Assembly: GCF_001938985.1 (NCBI RefSeq)
Contig: NZ_MKIN01000023.1
Location: forward strand, 1 to 64,000
Direction: 5' to 3'
Length of the DNA: 64,000 nucleotides
DNA from: Gillisella taibaishanensis
GTDB lineage: Bacteria > Pseudomonadota > Alphaproteobacteria > Rhizobiales > Rhizobiaceae
The notes beneath the pieces are model-generated. The model was given only the letters and a program-made list of their open reading frames with translations. It was not told where the DNA came from and made no database searches. Made by a program: the position numbers and the translations under genes. This document shows positions 1 to 10,032 of this stretch, piece by piece; position 1 is the stretch's first letter; every line of letters begins with the position of its first letter.

Positions 1-1
1 G

Positions 2-46
2 CCGCTAGCAGCGCCGCCGCCCTCGTCTTCTGGAGCCGGGTTCTAA
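2..46 (+). CDS. possible 3' end of an upstream gene (partial)
   Basis: One forward frame is open from the window edge to a TAA at 44-46 and would encode a tail rich in Ala, Pro and Ser ending in GAGF. The base composition is much more G/C-rich than the sequence after it, which fits coding DNA followed by a spacer. Only about 14 codons are visible, so no family can be named and it could be chance. Confidence 0.22.
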   Translation, partial: PLAAPPPSSSGAGF

Positions 47-487
47 GCCCACACCCTCATCATGTCAAACCCATTTTTGCGGGAAAATCCACTTTTTAGG
101 CAAGTGGCTGATAATGCGTCATTAATGGTGAATTTTACCTCGTTTCCATGAGCGGCCGGACGTACGGCCTTGCCTATTTCCCATATCAAAGAGCGTCATT
201 TCCTCCAGAAAATCTAATCGCCCTTAGAAATACACATTCTGATGGTCTGAGGGCGGCCCGCTGGTAGGATATGAAGCCAGTTCGGGAGCAGGGACAACTC
301 TGAAGCTTGTGCCCTAACTTAGGATCTCGAACAGAGCTCGATTTGACAGTCTGGCATCAAGCGGGCAGATGTATAAATGAGGCGCCGTACATCTGCTTAT
401 TAGAGAGCGGTCTGCTGCTTGGCAGGTCGGCCATCAGGGCGCTTATAGTGGGATCACTCGGGACCTATGGCAGGTGCAGCGTAAAAG
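47..487. other. A/T-richer spacer before the M23 peptidase gene
   Basis: About 440 bases without a convincing gene. It presumably carries the promoter of the peptidase gene. I see no clear hairpin with a T tract and no recognisable riboswitch. A 64-codon open frame here (307-501) runs into the peptidase start, has no family resemblance and is not called. Confidence 0.5.
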
Positions 488-2434
488 ATGAGTTTGGATA
501 GGACCCTGTTGCGATCACTTGGCACTGAACCGCCCATTCTAGCGGATGGGCGGCGTGCGCCTGATCGCCGGGAAATCTCCCTTCGTTGGCTCACTGGTAC
601 CTTTTTGACTGGCATCACCTCTTCGGTCCTTATGGGGGTTGCGCTGTTTGCAGCGCTTGACGGCCGCCAGCAATTGGCCATACCGGCCGAAGCCTTTGCC
701 TTGGCCGACCTGAAACAGCATGACAACACGTCCGATGGCGTGCGCCGGGGCGGACGATTGATCAATACGGTCATCTCCGCGAAGACCGCGAGCCGTTCCG
801 TGCTTGATGTCTCGACGATGATCCGCAACGGCGACAAGGATGTCGTGCGCCGTCAGCCATTCACGCATCTGAAAATGCTGGTCTCGACCAGTCTCTCGAC
901 TCAAGAAAATTACCCACCTTTCGATCCGCTCAGCATCTTTGCGGGCGGCGAGCAGACGGTAACGCCGAGGACAGGGACAATCTACGGCTCTAACGTTGAT
1001 TCAGAAGTAAGCCTGAAAACAATTGCGTTTCCGGCTAACGGCGTCCCCTTCAAGCTGGCGCCGGGCATGACCTCCGATGAAGTTGAGGAAAATGTCCGCT
1101 CCAACGGATCCGTGCTGACAGAAGGCACACAGCAGGTTTCGGCACTCTATTATATAGATCCCGAACGGTTCGCCGATCCCGATGGCAATCTCGATGTGAA
1201 TCCTGGGCTTTCAGCACGAGTGGTCGAGCAGAACCTGAGCGTTTCGACGCCGGATCCGGTCACGCCTGAAACCGACGAATATGCCGATGACATCATTCCC
1301 GTGCGTCGTGAGCAAACCATCATTTCCGCTCTGACAGGTGCCGGTTACCCGGAAGCCAAGGCGAAGGCGATATCCGACAGCCTCAGCGAGAAGCTGGGCA
1401 GCCCTTCCTTGCAGTCCGGCGATGTTTTGCGTCTGGGCATTATCCAGCGCGGTGAGCAGGCGCGGGTCGTGCGCTTCAGCGCCTATCGCGGCGGCAAACA
1501 TCTTGTGACCATGGCTGTCGACGACCAGAGCCGCCTCGTCGAAGGTACCGAGCCGCCAATGCTGGACGCTATTGCGACGGCCTTCGACGAAAACAGCCCG
1601 CCCGTTACGGCCAGCCGCGATTTGCCCAGCATCTACGATGGAATCTATCGCGCCTCGCTCTCCTACGGCTTGAGCCGAGAGTTGACTGCCCAGATTGTAC
1701 GCATGCTGGCAAGCAGCGTCGATCTTCAAGCACCGCTGCGGCCGACGGATGGCTTGGAGATGTTTTATTCGGCCGCAGATGAGAGCGGCAAGGCAGCGCC
1801 GGATTCCGAACTGCTGTTCCTTCGCGCCCGCTTTGGCGATACCACGACATCGCTTTATCGTTTCCAGGACCCGTCCGACAATTCCGTCGACTACTTCGAC
1901 GAAAACGGCAAGACAAACCGCCAGTTCCTCCTCCGCAACCCGGTGCCAAACGGCGTGTTCCGTTCTGGTTTTGGCATGCGGCGCCATCCGATCCTCGGCT
2001 ATTCGCGCATGCATACCGGCGTCGACTGGGGCGCACCATCGGGTTCACCGATTATCGCAGCCGGCAATGGTGTCGTTGAAAAGGCCGGATGGGATTCCGG
2101 CGGTTATGGCAACCAGACGATTGTCCGCCACCCGAACGGCTATGAAAGCTCCTATAACCACCAAAGCGCCATCGCCAAGGGCGTGGTGGCCGGAGCGAAA
2201 ATCCGCCAAGGTCAAGTGATCGGCTGGGTCGGAACGACAGGCGAATCCACCGGCCCGCATCTGCATTACGAAATCATCGTCAATGGCACCAAGGTCGACC
2301 CGATGAAGGTTCGCCTGCCGGATGGAAAGTCGCTCGGTGGCGATGTTCTCGCCAAATTCGAAGTCGAGCGCCAGCGCATCGACGACCTGCTGAGCAGTGC
2401 TGAGAAGAACCGGCAGGTCGCGGCAACGAACTGA
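488..2434 (+). CDS. M23 family metallopeptidase, inner-membrane anchored (RgsM-like candidate)
   Basis: A 648-residue envelope protein. A single membrane segment lies near residues 36-58 (LTGTFLTGITSSVLMGVALF), after a cytoplasmic N-terminus; the rest should be periplasmic. The C-terminal LytM/M23 domain is complete: zinc ligands His509 and Asp513 in HTGVD and His591/His593 in GPHLHYE, plus a middle His in SSYNH. Family knowledge: such enzymes cut peptide crosslinks of peptidoglycan, and in Rhizobiales a membrane-anchored M23 protein (RgsM) works in polar growth. Size and layout fit that role, but the orthology is inference. The ribosome site before the ATG is weak. The gene stands alone, with hscC following in the same direction after a 188-base gap. 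Confidence 0.9.
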   Translation: MSLDRTLLRSLGTEPPILADGRRAPDRREISLRWLTGTFLTGITSSVLMGVALFAALDGRQQLAIPAEAFALADLKQHDNTSDGVRRGGRLINTVISAKTASRSVLDVSTMIRNGDKDVVRRQPFTHLKMLVSTSLSTQENYPPFDPLSIFAGGEQTVTPRTGTIYGSNVDSEVSLKTIAFPANGVPFKLAPGMTSDEVEENVRSNGSVLTEGTQQVSALYYIDPERFADPDGNLDVNPGLSARVVEQNLSVSTPDPVTPETDEYADDIIPVRREQTIISALTGAGYPEAKAKAISDSLSEKLGSPSLQSGDVLRLGIIQRGEQARVVRFSAYRGGKHLVTMAVDDQSRLVEGTEPPMLDAIATAFDENSPPVTASRDLPSIYDGIYRASLSYGLSRELTAQIVRMLASSVDLQAPLRPTDGLEMFYSAADESGKAAPDSELLFLRARFGDTTTSLYRFQDPSDNSVDYFDENGKTNRQFLLRNPVPNGVFRSGFGMRRHPILGYSRMHTGVDWGAPSGSPIIAAGNGVVEKAGWDSGGYGNQTIVRHPNGYESSYNHQSAIAKGVVAGAKIRQGQVIGWVGTTGESTGPHLHYEIIVNGTKVDPMKVRLPDGKSLGGDVLAKFEVERQRIDDLLSSAEKNRQVAATN

Positions 2435-2469
2435 TCGTTTGCAAAGGCCCCAGGGGTCAGGTGGCGAAA

Positions 2470-2486
2470 TCACTTTGACAAAGTGA
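2470..2486. repeat. 7-bp perfect inverted repeat TCACTTT-GAC-AAAGTGA
   Basis: A perfect 7-bp dyad with a 3-base centre, 35 bases after the peptidase stop and about 140 bases before hscC. It has no T tract, so it is a poor intrinsic terminator. It could be an operator for hscC or chance. Confidence 0.4.
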
Positions 2487-2622
2487 CGCTCGTTTGATCG
2501 CAATAAAAATTAAAAACATCGCTTGGTATAAACCACATTGATACTTCTGTTGTGTAACGACAAGAAGAAGATGGCGCTTGCTATGAAACACGACAGTTAA
2601 ATATTAAGGTGATTAGCAAATT

Positions 2623-4305
2623 ATGGTAGTTATCGGAATAGATCTTGGCACGTCCAACTCGCTGGTCGCCACATGGCGCGACGACGGTCCCCAGCCAATA
2701 GAAAATGCTTTGAACGACATCCTGACCCCGTCGGCTGTCAGCATTGGTGATGATGGCGAGATTCTTATCGGAAGGGCCGCTATCGATCGCTTGGCTACAC
2801 ACCCTGACCGAACTGTCGCATCTTTCAAGCGGGCGATGGGTAGCTCCCAGGTTTTTCAGGTCGGAACCTACCGCTGGCGCGCAGAGGAACTTTCGGCGCT
2901 AATTCTAAAATCGTTGCGAGAAGATGCGGAAGCCAGACTTGGACAAACTATCGATGAGGCGGTCATTTCGGTGCCCGCCTATTTCAACGATGTTCAGCGA
3001 AAGGCAACGCTCGACGCTGCAGCTCTGGCTGGCCTGCGCGTGGAGCGATTGATCAACGAGCCGACAGCGGCCGCCTTGGCCCATGGACTGGAGAATGCGC
3101 AGGAAGGCAGCTTCTTGATCCTCGACCTAGGGGGCGGAACGTTCGACGTGTCCCTCCTTGAGAAATATGACGACGTGATGGAAATTCGCGCATCGGCTGG
3201 CGACACTGCGCTTGGTGGCGACGATTTTCGCGAGGTCCTGATCAATGCTCTGATGGAAAGACATGATCTTTCGGGAGACGCCTTATCGCCTGAGGAAAAA
3301 GGGCGGATCTTTGCCGAAGCCGAGCGTGTCAAGCGGGCCCTGTCTGATAACGCTAACACGACCTATCACTTTACCACAACCGATTCGACCTATTCGGGTA
3401 CCATCAGCCGGGAGCAATTCGAGGAGATCTCCCAGAGCCTGTTGCGACGTCTCAGGGCGCCAATCGACCGGGCTATTCGCGATGCCCGCATCAAGCCGGA
3501 GGAGATCGACCAGGTCGTTCTGGTTGGCGGAGCGAGCAGAATGCCGATGATCCGCGCCCTTGCAACGCGCATGTTTGGCAGATTTCCACTGCTTCATGCC
3601 AGGCCCGATCATATTGTTGGCTTAGGCGCTGCTGTGCAGGCGGCACTGAAGACGCGGCATTCGGCTCTAAAAGAAATCGTCATGACGGACGTCTGCCCCT
3701 TCACTTTGGGCACTGCTGTGCACGATCCACTTTCACCGGACGGATCAACCTATTCTCCAATCATCGAGCGCAATGCTGTCGTGCCGATCAGCCGGCTCAA
3801 TCGCTATAGGACGGTGAGCAATGGACAAACCGAAATCCTGTTCCAGGTTCTTCAGGGCGAAAGCATGCGCCCGAGCCAGAATATCCGCCTCGGCGACATT
3901 CAATTCAAAATTCCGACGGGTCCTGCGGGTCATGAGGCCATCGATGTCCGCTATACCTATGACATAAATGGTGCTCTTGAAGTCGAAGCCACGGTAGTAT
4001 CGACGGGGCAAACCCACCGCAAATTCTTCAGGAATCAAGACAATCTGACGGAGGAGGAGCTAGCAAAGCGGTTCGCGGCCCTCTCCTCAACGAAGCTGCT
4101 GCCGCGAGACCAACGGGAAAACCGGGCATTGATCGCTTGGGCCGAGAGACTTTACGCCGAGAGCCTCGGGGAGACCCGTGAGCAGATAAGAGCACTTCTT
4201 ACCCGGTTCGAACTCGACATCCAAAATCAATCGAGCCGGCATCTGGATGCGGTTAGGCAGGATTTCGCGGCTGCCTTGACCTATCTCGAGCGCCCTCTCG
4301 TTTAA
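2623..4305 (+). CDS. hscC: HscC-type Hsp70 chaperone
   Basis: A 560-residue Hsp70, close in length to E. coli HscC (about 556) and shorter than DnaK because the C-terminal lid is reduced. The ATPase domain shows the phosphate-1 motif GIDLGTSNS (residues 5-13), the phosphate-2 motif DLGGGTFDVS (168-177) and an adenosine-type motif VGGASRMP near 302. HscC hallmarks are FKRAMGS, VISVPAYFND, DVCPFTLG and YSPIIERN. Family knowledge: HscC is a specialised Hsp70 that does not replace DnaK and works with J-proteins (DjlB/DjlC in E. coli) encoded beside it. Here a J-like gene follows 12 bases after the stop, so the pair is very probably one transcription unit. TAAGGTGA sits 10 bases before the ATG. 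DnaK itself is elsewhere. Confidence 0.92.
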   Translation: MVVIGIDLGTSNSLVATWRDDGPQPIENALNDILTPSAVSIGDDGEILIGRAAIDRLATHPDRTVASFKRAMGSSQVFQVGTYRWRAEELSALILKSLREDAEARLGQTIDEAVISVPAYFNDVQRKATLDAAALAGLRVERLINEPTAAALAHGLENAQEGSFLILDLGGGTFDVSLLEKYDDVMEIRASAGDTALGGDDFREVLINALMERHDLSGDALSPEEKGRIFAEAERVKRALSDNANTTYHFTTTDSTYSGTISREQFEEISQSLLRRLRAPIDRAIRDARIKPEEIDQVVLVGGASRMPMIRALATRMFGRFPLLHARPDHIVGLGAAVQAALKTRHSALKEIVMTDVCPFTLGTAVHDPLSPDGSTYSPIIERNAVVPISRLNRYRTVSNGQTEILFQVLQGESMRPSQNIRLGDIQFKIPTGPAGHEAIDVRYTYDINGALEVEATVVSTGQTHRKFFRNQDNLTEEELAKRFAALSSTKLLPRDQRENRALIAWAERLYAESLGETREQIRALLTRFELDIQNQSSRHLDAVRQDFAAALTYLERPLV

Positions 4306-4317
4306 GGATCCTTCCCC

Positions 4318-7002
4318 TTGATACTGAATTGCTGGGCAATACTCGACATCAATCCGACGCGCGATCAACGTGAAATCAAACGGGCCTACGCCAAAAAGCT
4401 AAAGACTTGCCGTCCTGACGATGATCCGGCCGGTTTTCAGCGGCTCGTGGAAGCGCGCGACATCGCTCTTAACCTTGCCGCTTCGCCTAACTGGCCGCCG
4501 GCAACACCGGAAGAGGAGGCGGCACCCGACAATCATCGGATTGAAGGTGATGCACCTGCCTCCGATGCTCTCGACGGTAATAAGCTCAAGGCCGAATTAC
4601 ATCTCGATATGCCGCCTGAAGGTGACGAGCAGATATTGATGTCGGAACTTCTGAGATCTTTGGATGAATTGATCGAGACACGGAAAGATTGGATCGAGAC
4701 GAACAGACTTGTCTGGAAGGCGGCATGTTGGACTGCGCTCTTTAATCGAGCGATTCCCGTCTCCTTCGAGCGGCGCAAAATCTTTCACGGCGAAATAGCG
4801 TCAAGACTGCAAACTTTCCTTCCTGCCGCCGTTGCTCGTGACAGTGACCAGTACGAAGAGTTTCAAAACGGCGAGGGTGTTGCCGCCATCGTCGAGGTCA
4901 TAGAAGAGGAATGCAACTTCCTCTGGCTCGAGAGCGATTTCCGCCAGAAGGCCGGAGACATAGGCACCAGAAACTATTTCTTCTGGCTGACCGTCGCCAA
5001 TTCGGCTCGCAAGGTGACGGAGAGACGCCAAGTGGGTCGGCAGGCCTATAGCGATCCCCAAACACGCTTGCCGATCTTTATGAAAGACGACCTGGCTGCG
5101 CTACTGGACGATAAGGCAACCGCGAAATTCGTCGAGAGAAGCTTTCAGAACAGGAAATGGAGCCGGAGCTTTAGCTGGATCAGCTTGCTTTTTCCCGCAA
5201 GCCATTTCTTCGGAGCCGGCATTCAAGCGGAAGCATATGCGATATTGCTCACAACCTTGCTGGTGACCGGCGCTATCGTCCTTTTACCGAACATGCCGCT
5301 CTATGCGGAAGCATTTCTGGGCTGCCTTCTGATCGCTGCCAGACTATATGCAGGCACTGCATTTTTCCCCAGCAAGGTAAAATCCTGGACGAGACATGTC
5401 GGCGCTGCCGACAGAAAAGGCCTGATTATTCCATCGGAACGGCACCGGTTTCTGGAGGGCCGCCGTCATGGTTCCAATCTTGGGCACGTGATGAAGGCTG
5501 TTGAGGTCGTTTGCATTGTCGTTCTCTTGGTGCAACTCGCCTTTCTACCAGGGAAATTTGTCGGGCTCCAATATCGAGATACAAGAGCGGATGAAATCAT
5601 TCGCACCCATGTTCTAAAAGTGCTGGAAACCGTAGCCTCAAAACGCGATACGAACACCGAGGACTTCTTGAAGTTTCTCGAAGCCCTCGATACCGCGCGC
5701 GAAACTTTGAGGGCAATGCCGGAAGGGCGGTCGACAAAGATCGATGACATTGCCATACCACAGCAGTTCTCCATCACGCTCAAACTTGCAGAAACGGCCA
5801 AAAGTCTTCGCGCCTTCGGACAGAGCGACGGCAATCTTCTCCCTGGACTCGAGAGAGGGCCGAAGCTCTCACTTATTGCCGAGCAGTATCGAGCAGCCAA
5901 TCTTGAACAGCGAGAGTCGATCGAACGGACCCTGCTGCAATGGCGCGCCGCTCTTACGGCAGTTAAGGACGATCCCTCTTTGGAAACGGCGATCTGGGCA
6001 TTGATGCCACCGCGGAACCTCGCCAACAACATTCTTGATCCGGCGGAGAGCATCAAGAATCATCTTATCCTGAAATTTCTCGACAACAGCATATCCGCGG
6101 AACTACGAGGTTCGGAACTTCATCCCCAGCTAGTCCTTAATGCCTTGAAAGAACTACTGGAAATTCCAAATAAAGAATGGCTGACAGCCATTGATACGAG
6201 CGACCGTAAACAGGTTCTATACATACCCGATCTCTCTCATGTTCCCAAGCAGGCGCTTCTTCCTTTGAACGTAGCGCTCGCCGAAAAGATTGAAGCCGGA
6301 TATCTGCCCCCCGCAAAGCCCGGTACACTCAATATATGGTCGACCGAAGCAGGCAATTGGATCGGATTACTGAATTCAATCAAAACATGCTTACGACTGC
6401 CGTTGCAGGACAGTGCAGACCAGTCGCTCAACAGACTGCGCGAAAAACTGCAGGATTCCGCCTTATCCAGCCACCTCACGGAGCCCGCTACCTGGGCAGC
6501 GATTGGTCATAGCCTTGAGGAAATTCCCGATTGCCAACGCGCTGTTGGTGTCACGCGCCTTCTGAGCGGAAAAGGCCAACTCGGCGGCGCCGCGATCAGC
6601 ACAGTATATGAAGCTCTTCGAAAAGCATTGATGGCCAGAGACTTTACCACAGCGAGAGAACTGTCCGTCTTCATCGATACAGCGGAAGCCAAGAATACAA
6701 GCGGATGGTCAGCCGGCGGTGGCTTGATAAATTTTGCTCTTGCTCGCGAGCGCCTCGCATCTCATGACCCGTTCCATGCCATCGCCTATCTCGAAGACCC
6801 CAATTTAGCTTCGACCTTCACCCACTGTCAGGGTGTTTGGGCGCTCAAAGGCTACGCGTTGGAAATGCTGAACCGGAAAGAGGATGCGATCAGCGCCTTC
6901 GAGACGGACGTAATGTCGTCTCAAGCATGCTTTCCTCTAATAGACAAAGATCTTTCAAAAGTGGCGATAAACAACGAGCTGGCGAGGCTTAAAGCTCAAT
7001 AG
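4318..7002 (+). CDS. large membrane J-domain-like partner of HscC (DjlB/DjlC-like), with RPD in place of HPD
   Basis: An 894-residue protein read from a TTG codon; AAGGA of its ribosome site overlaps the hscC stop, pointing to translational coupling. Residues 4-55 form a degenerate J domain: NCWAILDINPT, a basic helix II (REIKRAYAKKLK), then RPDDDP at residues 32-37 where canonical J proteins have HPD, and a helix resembling FQRLVEARDIAL. Hydrophobic segments near 284-300, 303-322, 324-345 and 387-410 suggest three or four membrane spans. The remaining ~480 residues are helical, with no family I recognise; the tail (ALKGYALEMLNRKEDAISAF) looks like a TPR hairpin. Family knowledge: E. coli DjlB/DjlC are membrane J proteins with HscC; they are about half this length. 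Codon use is more A/T-rich than in neighbouring housekeeping genes. Substrate unknown. Confidence 0.8.
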   Translation: MILNCWAILDINPTRDQREIKRAYAKKLKTCRPDDDPAGFQRLVEARDIALNLAASPNWPPATPEEEAAPDNHRIEGDAPASDALDGNKLKAELHLDMPPEGDEQILMSELLRSLDELIETRKDWIETNRLVWKAACWTALFNRAIPVSFERRKIFHGEIASRLQTFLPAAVARDSDQYEEFQNGEGVAAIVEVIEEECNFLWLESDFRQKAGDIGTRNYFFWLTVANSARKVTERRQVGRQAYSDPQTRLPIFMKDDLAALLDDKATAKFVERSFQNRKWSRSFSWISLLFPASHFFGAGIQAEAYAILLTTLLVTGAIVLLPNMPLYAEAFLGCLLIAARLYAGTAFFPSKVKSWTRHVGAADRKGLIIPSERHRFLEGRRHGSNLGHVMKAVEVVCIVVLLVQLAFLPGKFVGLQYRDTRADEIIRTHVLKVLETVASKRDTNTEDFLKFLEALDTARETLRAMPEGRSTKIDDIAIPQQFSITLKLAETAKSLRAFGQSDGNLLPGLERGPKLSLIAEQYRAANLEQRESIERTLLQWRAALTAVKDDPSLETAIWALMPPRNLANNILDPAESIKNHLILKFLDNSISAELRGSELHPQLVLNALKELLEIPNKEWLTAIDTSDRKQVLYIPDLSHVPKQALLPLNVALAEKIEAGYLPPAKPGTLNIWSTEAGNWIGLLNSIKTCLRLPLQDSADQSLNRLREKLQDSALSSHLTEPATWAAIGHSLEEIPDCQRAVGVTRLLSGKGQLGGAAISTVYEALRKALMARDFTTARELSVFIDTAEAKNTSGWSAGGGLINFALARERLASHDPFHAIAYLEDPNLASTFTHCQGVWALKGYALEMLNRKEDAISAFETDVMSSQACFPLIDKDLSKVAINNELARLKAQ

Positions 7003-7098
7003 TAGGCAAAAACCGCCAGAAACAGCGTCCTGAATGCGATGCCGCATCAGACGACAAATGAGGTGCAATTAAATTCAACAGTGCCGACCGCGAAGTTG

Positions 7099-7131
7099 AT
7101 CGGGGCAAGGATTTTAAATCCTCGCCCCGAT
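7099..7131. terminator. bidirectional hairpin between the HscC/J unit and clpB
   Basis: ATCGGGGC-A-AGGATTT pairs with AAATCCT-CGCCCCGAT, a stem of about 15 bp with one mismatch, placed exactly between two convergent genes. It lacks a long T tract but is the obvious shared transcription stop. Confidence 0.7.
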
Positions 7132-7138
7132 GTATCAC

Positions 7139-9745
7139 TTACGCCGCCGCCTGATCCACAGGCGTGATCGGCTTGATCAGCAGCCGATCCGAACCGGCAG
7201 AGATCTTCACGTCGGTCCCGTCGAGCACTTCGCCGGACAGGATTTGCTCCGCCAGAGGATCCTGCAGGTATTTCTGGATCACCCGCTTCAACGGCCTTGC
7301 ACCATACACGGGATCATAGCCCTTGTTGGCGAGCCAATCGCGGGCATCTTCGCCGAGATCGACGGTGATCTTTCGTTCTGCAAGAAGGGCCAGCAGCCGC
7401 TGCATCTGGATTGCCACGATCGCGCCCATCTCGCTGCGCCGCAGGCGGTGGAACAGGATGATCTCGTCGACGCGGTTGAGGAATTCCGGCCGGAACGAAG
7501 CCCGGACGACATCCATCACCTGATCGCGGACGCTATCGACGTCTTCATTCTCGCCAAGTGCGGTCAAATATTCCGCTCCGAGATTGGAGGTCATGATGAT
7601 GATCGTGTTCTTGAAGTCCACCGTGCGACCCTGGCCATCAGTCAGACGGCCGTCATCCAAAACCTGCAATAGCACGTTGAAGACGTCGGGATGCGCCTTT
7701 TCGATCTCATCGAACAGGACGACCTGATAGGGCTTGCGCCGTACCGACTCCGTCAGAGCGCCGCCTTCCTCGTAGCCGACATAGCCCGGAGGAGCACCGA
7801 TCAGCCGGGATACGGAATGTTTTTCCATATATTCCGACATGTCGAGCCGCACCATTGCCGTCTCGTCATCGAAAAGGAAGCGGGCGAGCGACTTAGTAAG
7901 CTCTGTCTTACCGACACCTGTCGGGCCGAGGAAGATGAACGAGCCGATCGGCCGATTTGGGTCCTGCAGACCGGCACGCGAGCGACGCACGGCCCTCGAT
8001 ACCGCCTGTACCGCATCGCCTTGGCCAACGACGGATTTACCCAGTTCGTCTTCCATGCGCAGCAGCTTTTCGCGCTCGCCTTGCAACATTCGATCTACGG
8101 GAATGCCGGTCCAGCGAGAGACGATATGGGCGATATTGTCTGGCGTCACCACTTCCTGCACCATGCTGGCCGCGCCGGACGCGTCTTTGGCTTCTGCATC
8201 GGCAAGCTGCTTTTCCAGGCCTGGTATTACGCCATAGGCCAGTTCGCCGGCGCGCTGAAACTCACCCTTGCGCTGGGCAATGGCCAGATCGTTGCGGGCC
8301 TCGTCAAGCTGGCGCTTCAGATCGGCGGCCAGACCGAGCTTCTGCTTTTCCGACTGCCAACGGGCGGTCAGCGCATCGGCTTCTTCTTCAAGTGAAGCCA
8401 ATTCGCTTTCCAGCCGCTTCAACCGGTCGGCGGAGGCAACGTCGGTTTCCTTCTTCAAGGCTTCCCGCTCGATCTTCAGCTGGATAATGCGGCGGTCGAG
8501 CTCATCGAGCTCCTCCGGTTTCGAATCCACCTGCATTCTGAGGCGAGACGCAGCTTCGTCCATCAGGTCGATTGCCTTGTCTGGCAGAAACCGGTCGGTG
8601 ATGTAGCGGTTAGAAAGTGTTGCAGCCGCAACGATCGCGGAGTCTGCAACCCGCACCTTGTGATGCTGCTCGTATTTTTCTTTAAGACCGCGCAGGATGG
8701 AAATCGTATCTTCCACCGTCGGCTCGTCGACCATGACAGGTTGGAACCGCCGGGCAAGGGCCGGATCTTTTTCGACATGCTTGCGATATTCATCCAGCGT
8801 CGTCGCACCAACGCAGTGCAATTCTCCGCGTGCCAAGGCCGGCTTCAGCAGGTTGGATGCATCCATGGCACCATCACTCTTGCCGGCACCGACAAGTGTG
8901 TGCATCTCATCGATAAATAGGATGATTTCGCCTTCGTCGGCCTGAACCTCATTCAGCACCGCCTTCAAGCGCTCTTCGAATTCACCGCGATATTTTGCGC
9001 CGGCAATCAGCGAGCCCATGTCGAGTGCCATGAGCTTCTTGTCTTTCAAACTTTCCGGCACGTCGCCATTGACGATCCGAATTGCCAAACCTTCGGCAAT
9101 CGCCGTCTTGCCGACGCCGGGTTCACCGATCAGGACGGGATTGTTCTTGGTGCGGCGCGACAGGACCTGCATAGTGCGGCGAATTTCATCGTCGCGGCCA
9201 ATGACAGGATCAAGCCGACCTTCGCGGGCTTCGGCAGTCAGGTCGCGAGCGTATTTCTTCAGGGCGTCGAAACCCTGTTCGGCATTGGCCGTATCAGCCG
9301 TGCGGCCCTTGCGAACATCGTTGATCACCTGATTGAGGCCTGCAGCCGTCACGCCACCCTTCTTCAGGCTGGCCGACGTGGAGGCGGAGCTCTCCACGGC
9401 CAGCGCCAGCAAAAGGCGCTCGACCGTTACAAAGCTGTCGCCAGCCTTTTTTGCGGCATCTTCGGCCGTCGAAAATACCCGCGCCAGGGGCTGCGCCAGA
9501 TAGACCTGGCCATTGCCACCGGACACTTTCGGCAACTTGGCAAGGGCCGCATCATTGGCAATCCGCACTTCCTTGGGATCGCCACCCGCGCGGCTGATCA
9601 GCGACGAGGCCATGCCTTGGTCGTCGTCCAGCAGGACTTTCAACACGTGTTCAGGGGTAAATTGCTGGTGGCCTTCCGACAGCGCATGGGTTTGCGCAGA
9701 TTGCAGGAAGCCACGGACGCGCTCGGAATATTTCTCAACGTTCAT
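7139..9745 (-). CDS. clpB: ATP-dependent disaggregase ClpB
   Basis: An 868-residue AAA+ hexamer subunit, the usual length. In order: N-terminal Clp repeat domain, first nucleotide-binding domain with Walker A GEPGVGKT, the long coiled-coil middle domain ([18 protein letters not shown] onward), the second nucleotide-binding domain with Walker A GPTGVGKT, and a C-terminal domain. Family knowledge: ClpB threads aggregated proteins through its pore and hands them to DnaK/DnaJ/GrpE for refolding after heat stress. GGAGAG lies just before the ATG. I could not identify a convincing heat-shock sigma promoter by eye. It converges on the HscC/J pair, so two chaperone units adjoin here, but on opposite strands and with separate control. 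Confidence 0.98.
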   Translation of the reverse strand: MNVEKYSERVRGFLQSAQTHALSEGHQQFTPEHVLKVLLDDDQGMASSLISRAGGDPKEVRIANDAALAKLPKVSGGNGQVYLAQPLARVFSTAEDAAKKAGDSFVTVERLLLALAVESSASTSASLKKGGVTAAGLNQVINDVRKGRTADTANAEQGFDALKKYARDLTAEAREGRLDPVIGRDDEIRRTMQVLSRRTKNNPVLIGEPGVGKTAIAEGLAIRIVNGDVPESLKDKKLMALDMGSLIAGAKYRGEFEERLKAVLNEVQADEGEIILFIDEMHTLVGAGKSDGAMDASNLLKPALARGELHCVGATTLDEYRKHVEKDPALARRFQPVMVDEPTVEDTISILRGLKEKYEQHHKVRVADSAIVAAATLSNRYITDRFLPDKAIDLMDEAASRLRMQVDSKPEELDELDRRIIQLKIEREALKKETDVASADRLKRLESELASLEEEADALTARWQSEKQKLGLAADLKRQLDEARNDLAIAQRKGEFQRAGELAYGVIPGLEKQLADAEAKDASGAASMVQEVVTPDNIAHIVSRWTGIPVDRMLQGEREKLLRMEDELGKSVVGQGDAVQAVSRAVRRSRAGLQDPNRPIGSFIFLGPTGVGKTELTKSLARFLFDDETAMVRLDMSEYMEKHSVSRLIGAPPGYVGYEEGGALTESVRRKPYQVVLFDEIEKAHPDVFNVLLQVLDDGRLTDGQGRTVDFKNTIIIMTSNLGAEYLTALGENEDVDSVRDQVMDVVRASFRPEFLNRVDEIILFHRLRRSEMGAIVAIQMQRLLALLAERKITVDLGEDARDWLANKGYDPVYGARPLKRVIQKYLQDPLAEQILSGEVLDGTDVKISAGSDRLLIKPITPVDQAAA

Positions 9746-9952
9746 CTTACTCTCCAGTCTCCAGACCGCCCATCAAGGCACGGCATGGGTTTTGAGGATA
9801 AGGCCCCCTATGCGGCAGGCCCGGCGATTGGAACTATCTTTTTATCGATATGGTCAATCTGTAGCCCAGATATGGGGAGGCATTTTTCCTCTTTAAAGAG
9901 CAGGTTAGCCGAAAAATATTGGCTTTTATTGATGAATCGCAAGGCAAAGGAA

Positions 9953-9982
9953 AACCCCTGCCGCGTAATCGCGACAGGGGTT
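9953..9982 (-). terminator. intrinsic terminator of the DUF4167 gene
   Basis: AACCCCTG and CAGGGGTT form a perfect 8-bp stem, extended by CGCG/CGCG-type pairs inside. On the minus strand it is followed by TTTT, 50 bases after the DUF4167 stop. Confidence 0.85.
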
Positions 9983-10032
9983 GAAATAACTCTCTGGCAT
10001 TCGAGATCCCGGCTTAAGCCGGGTTCGAATTC

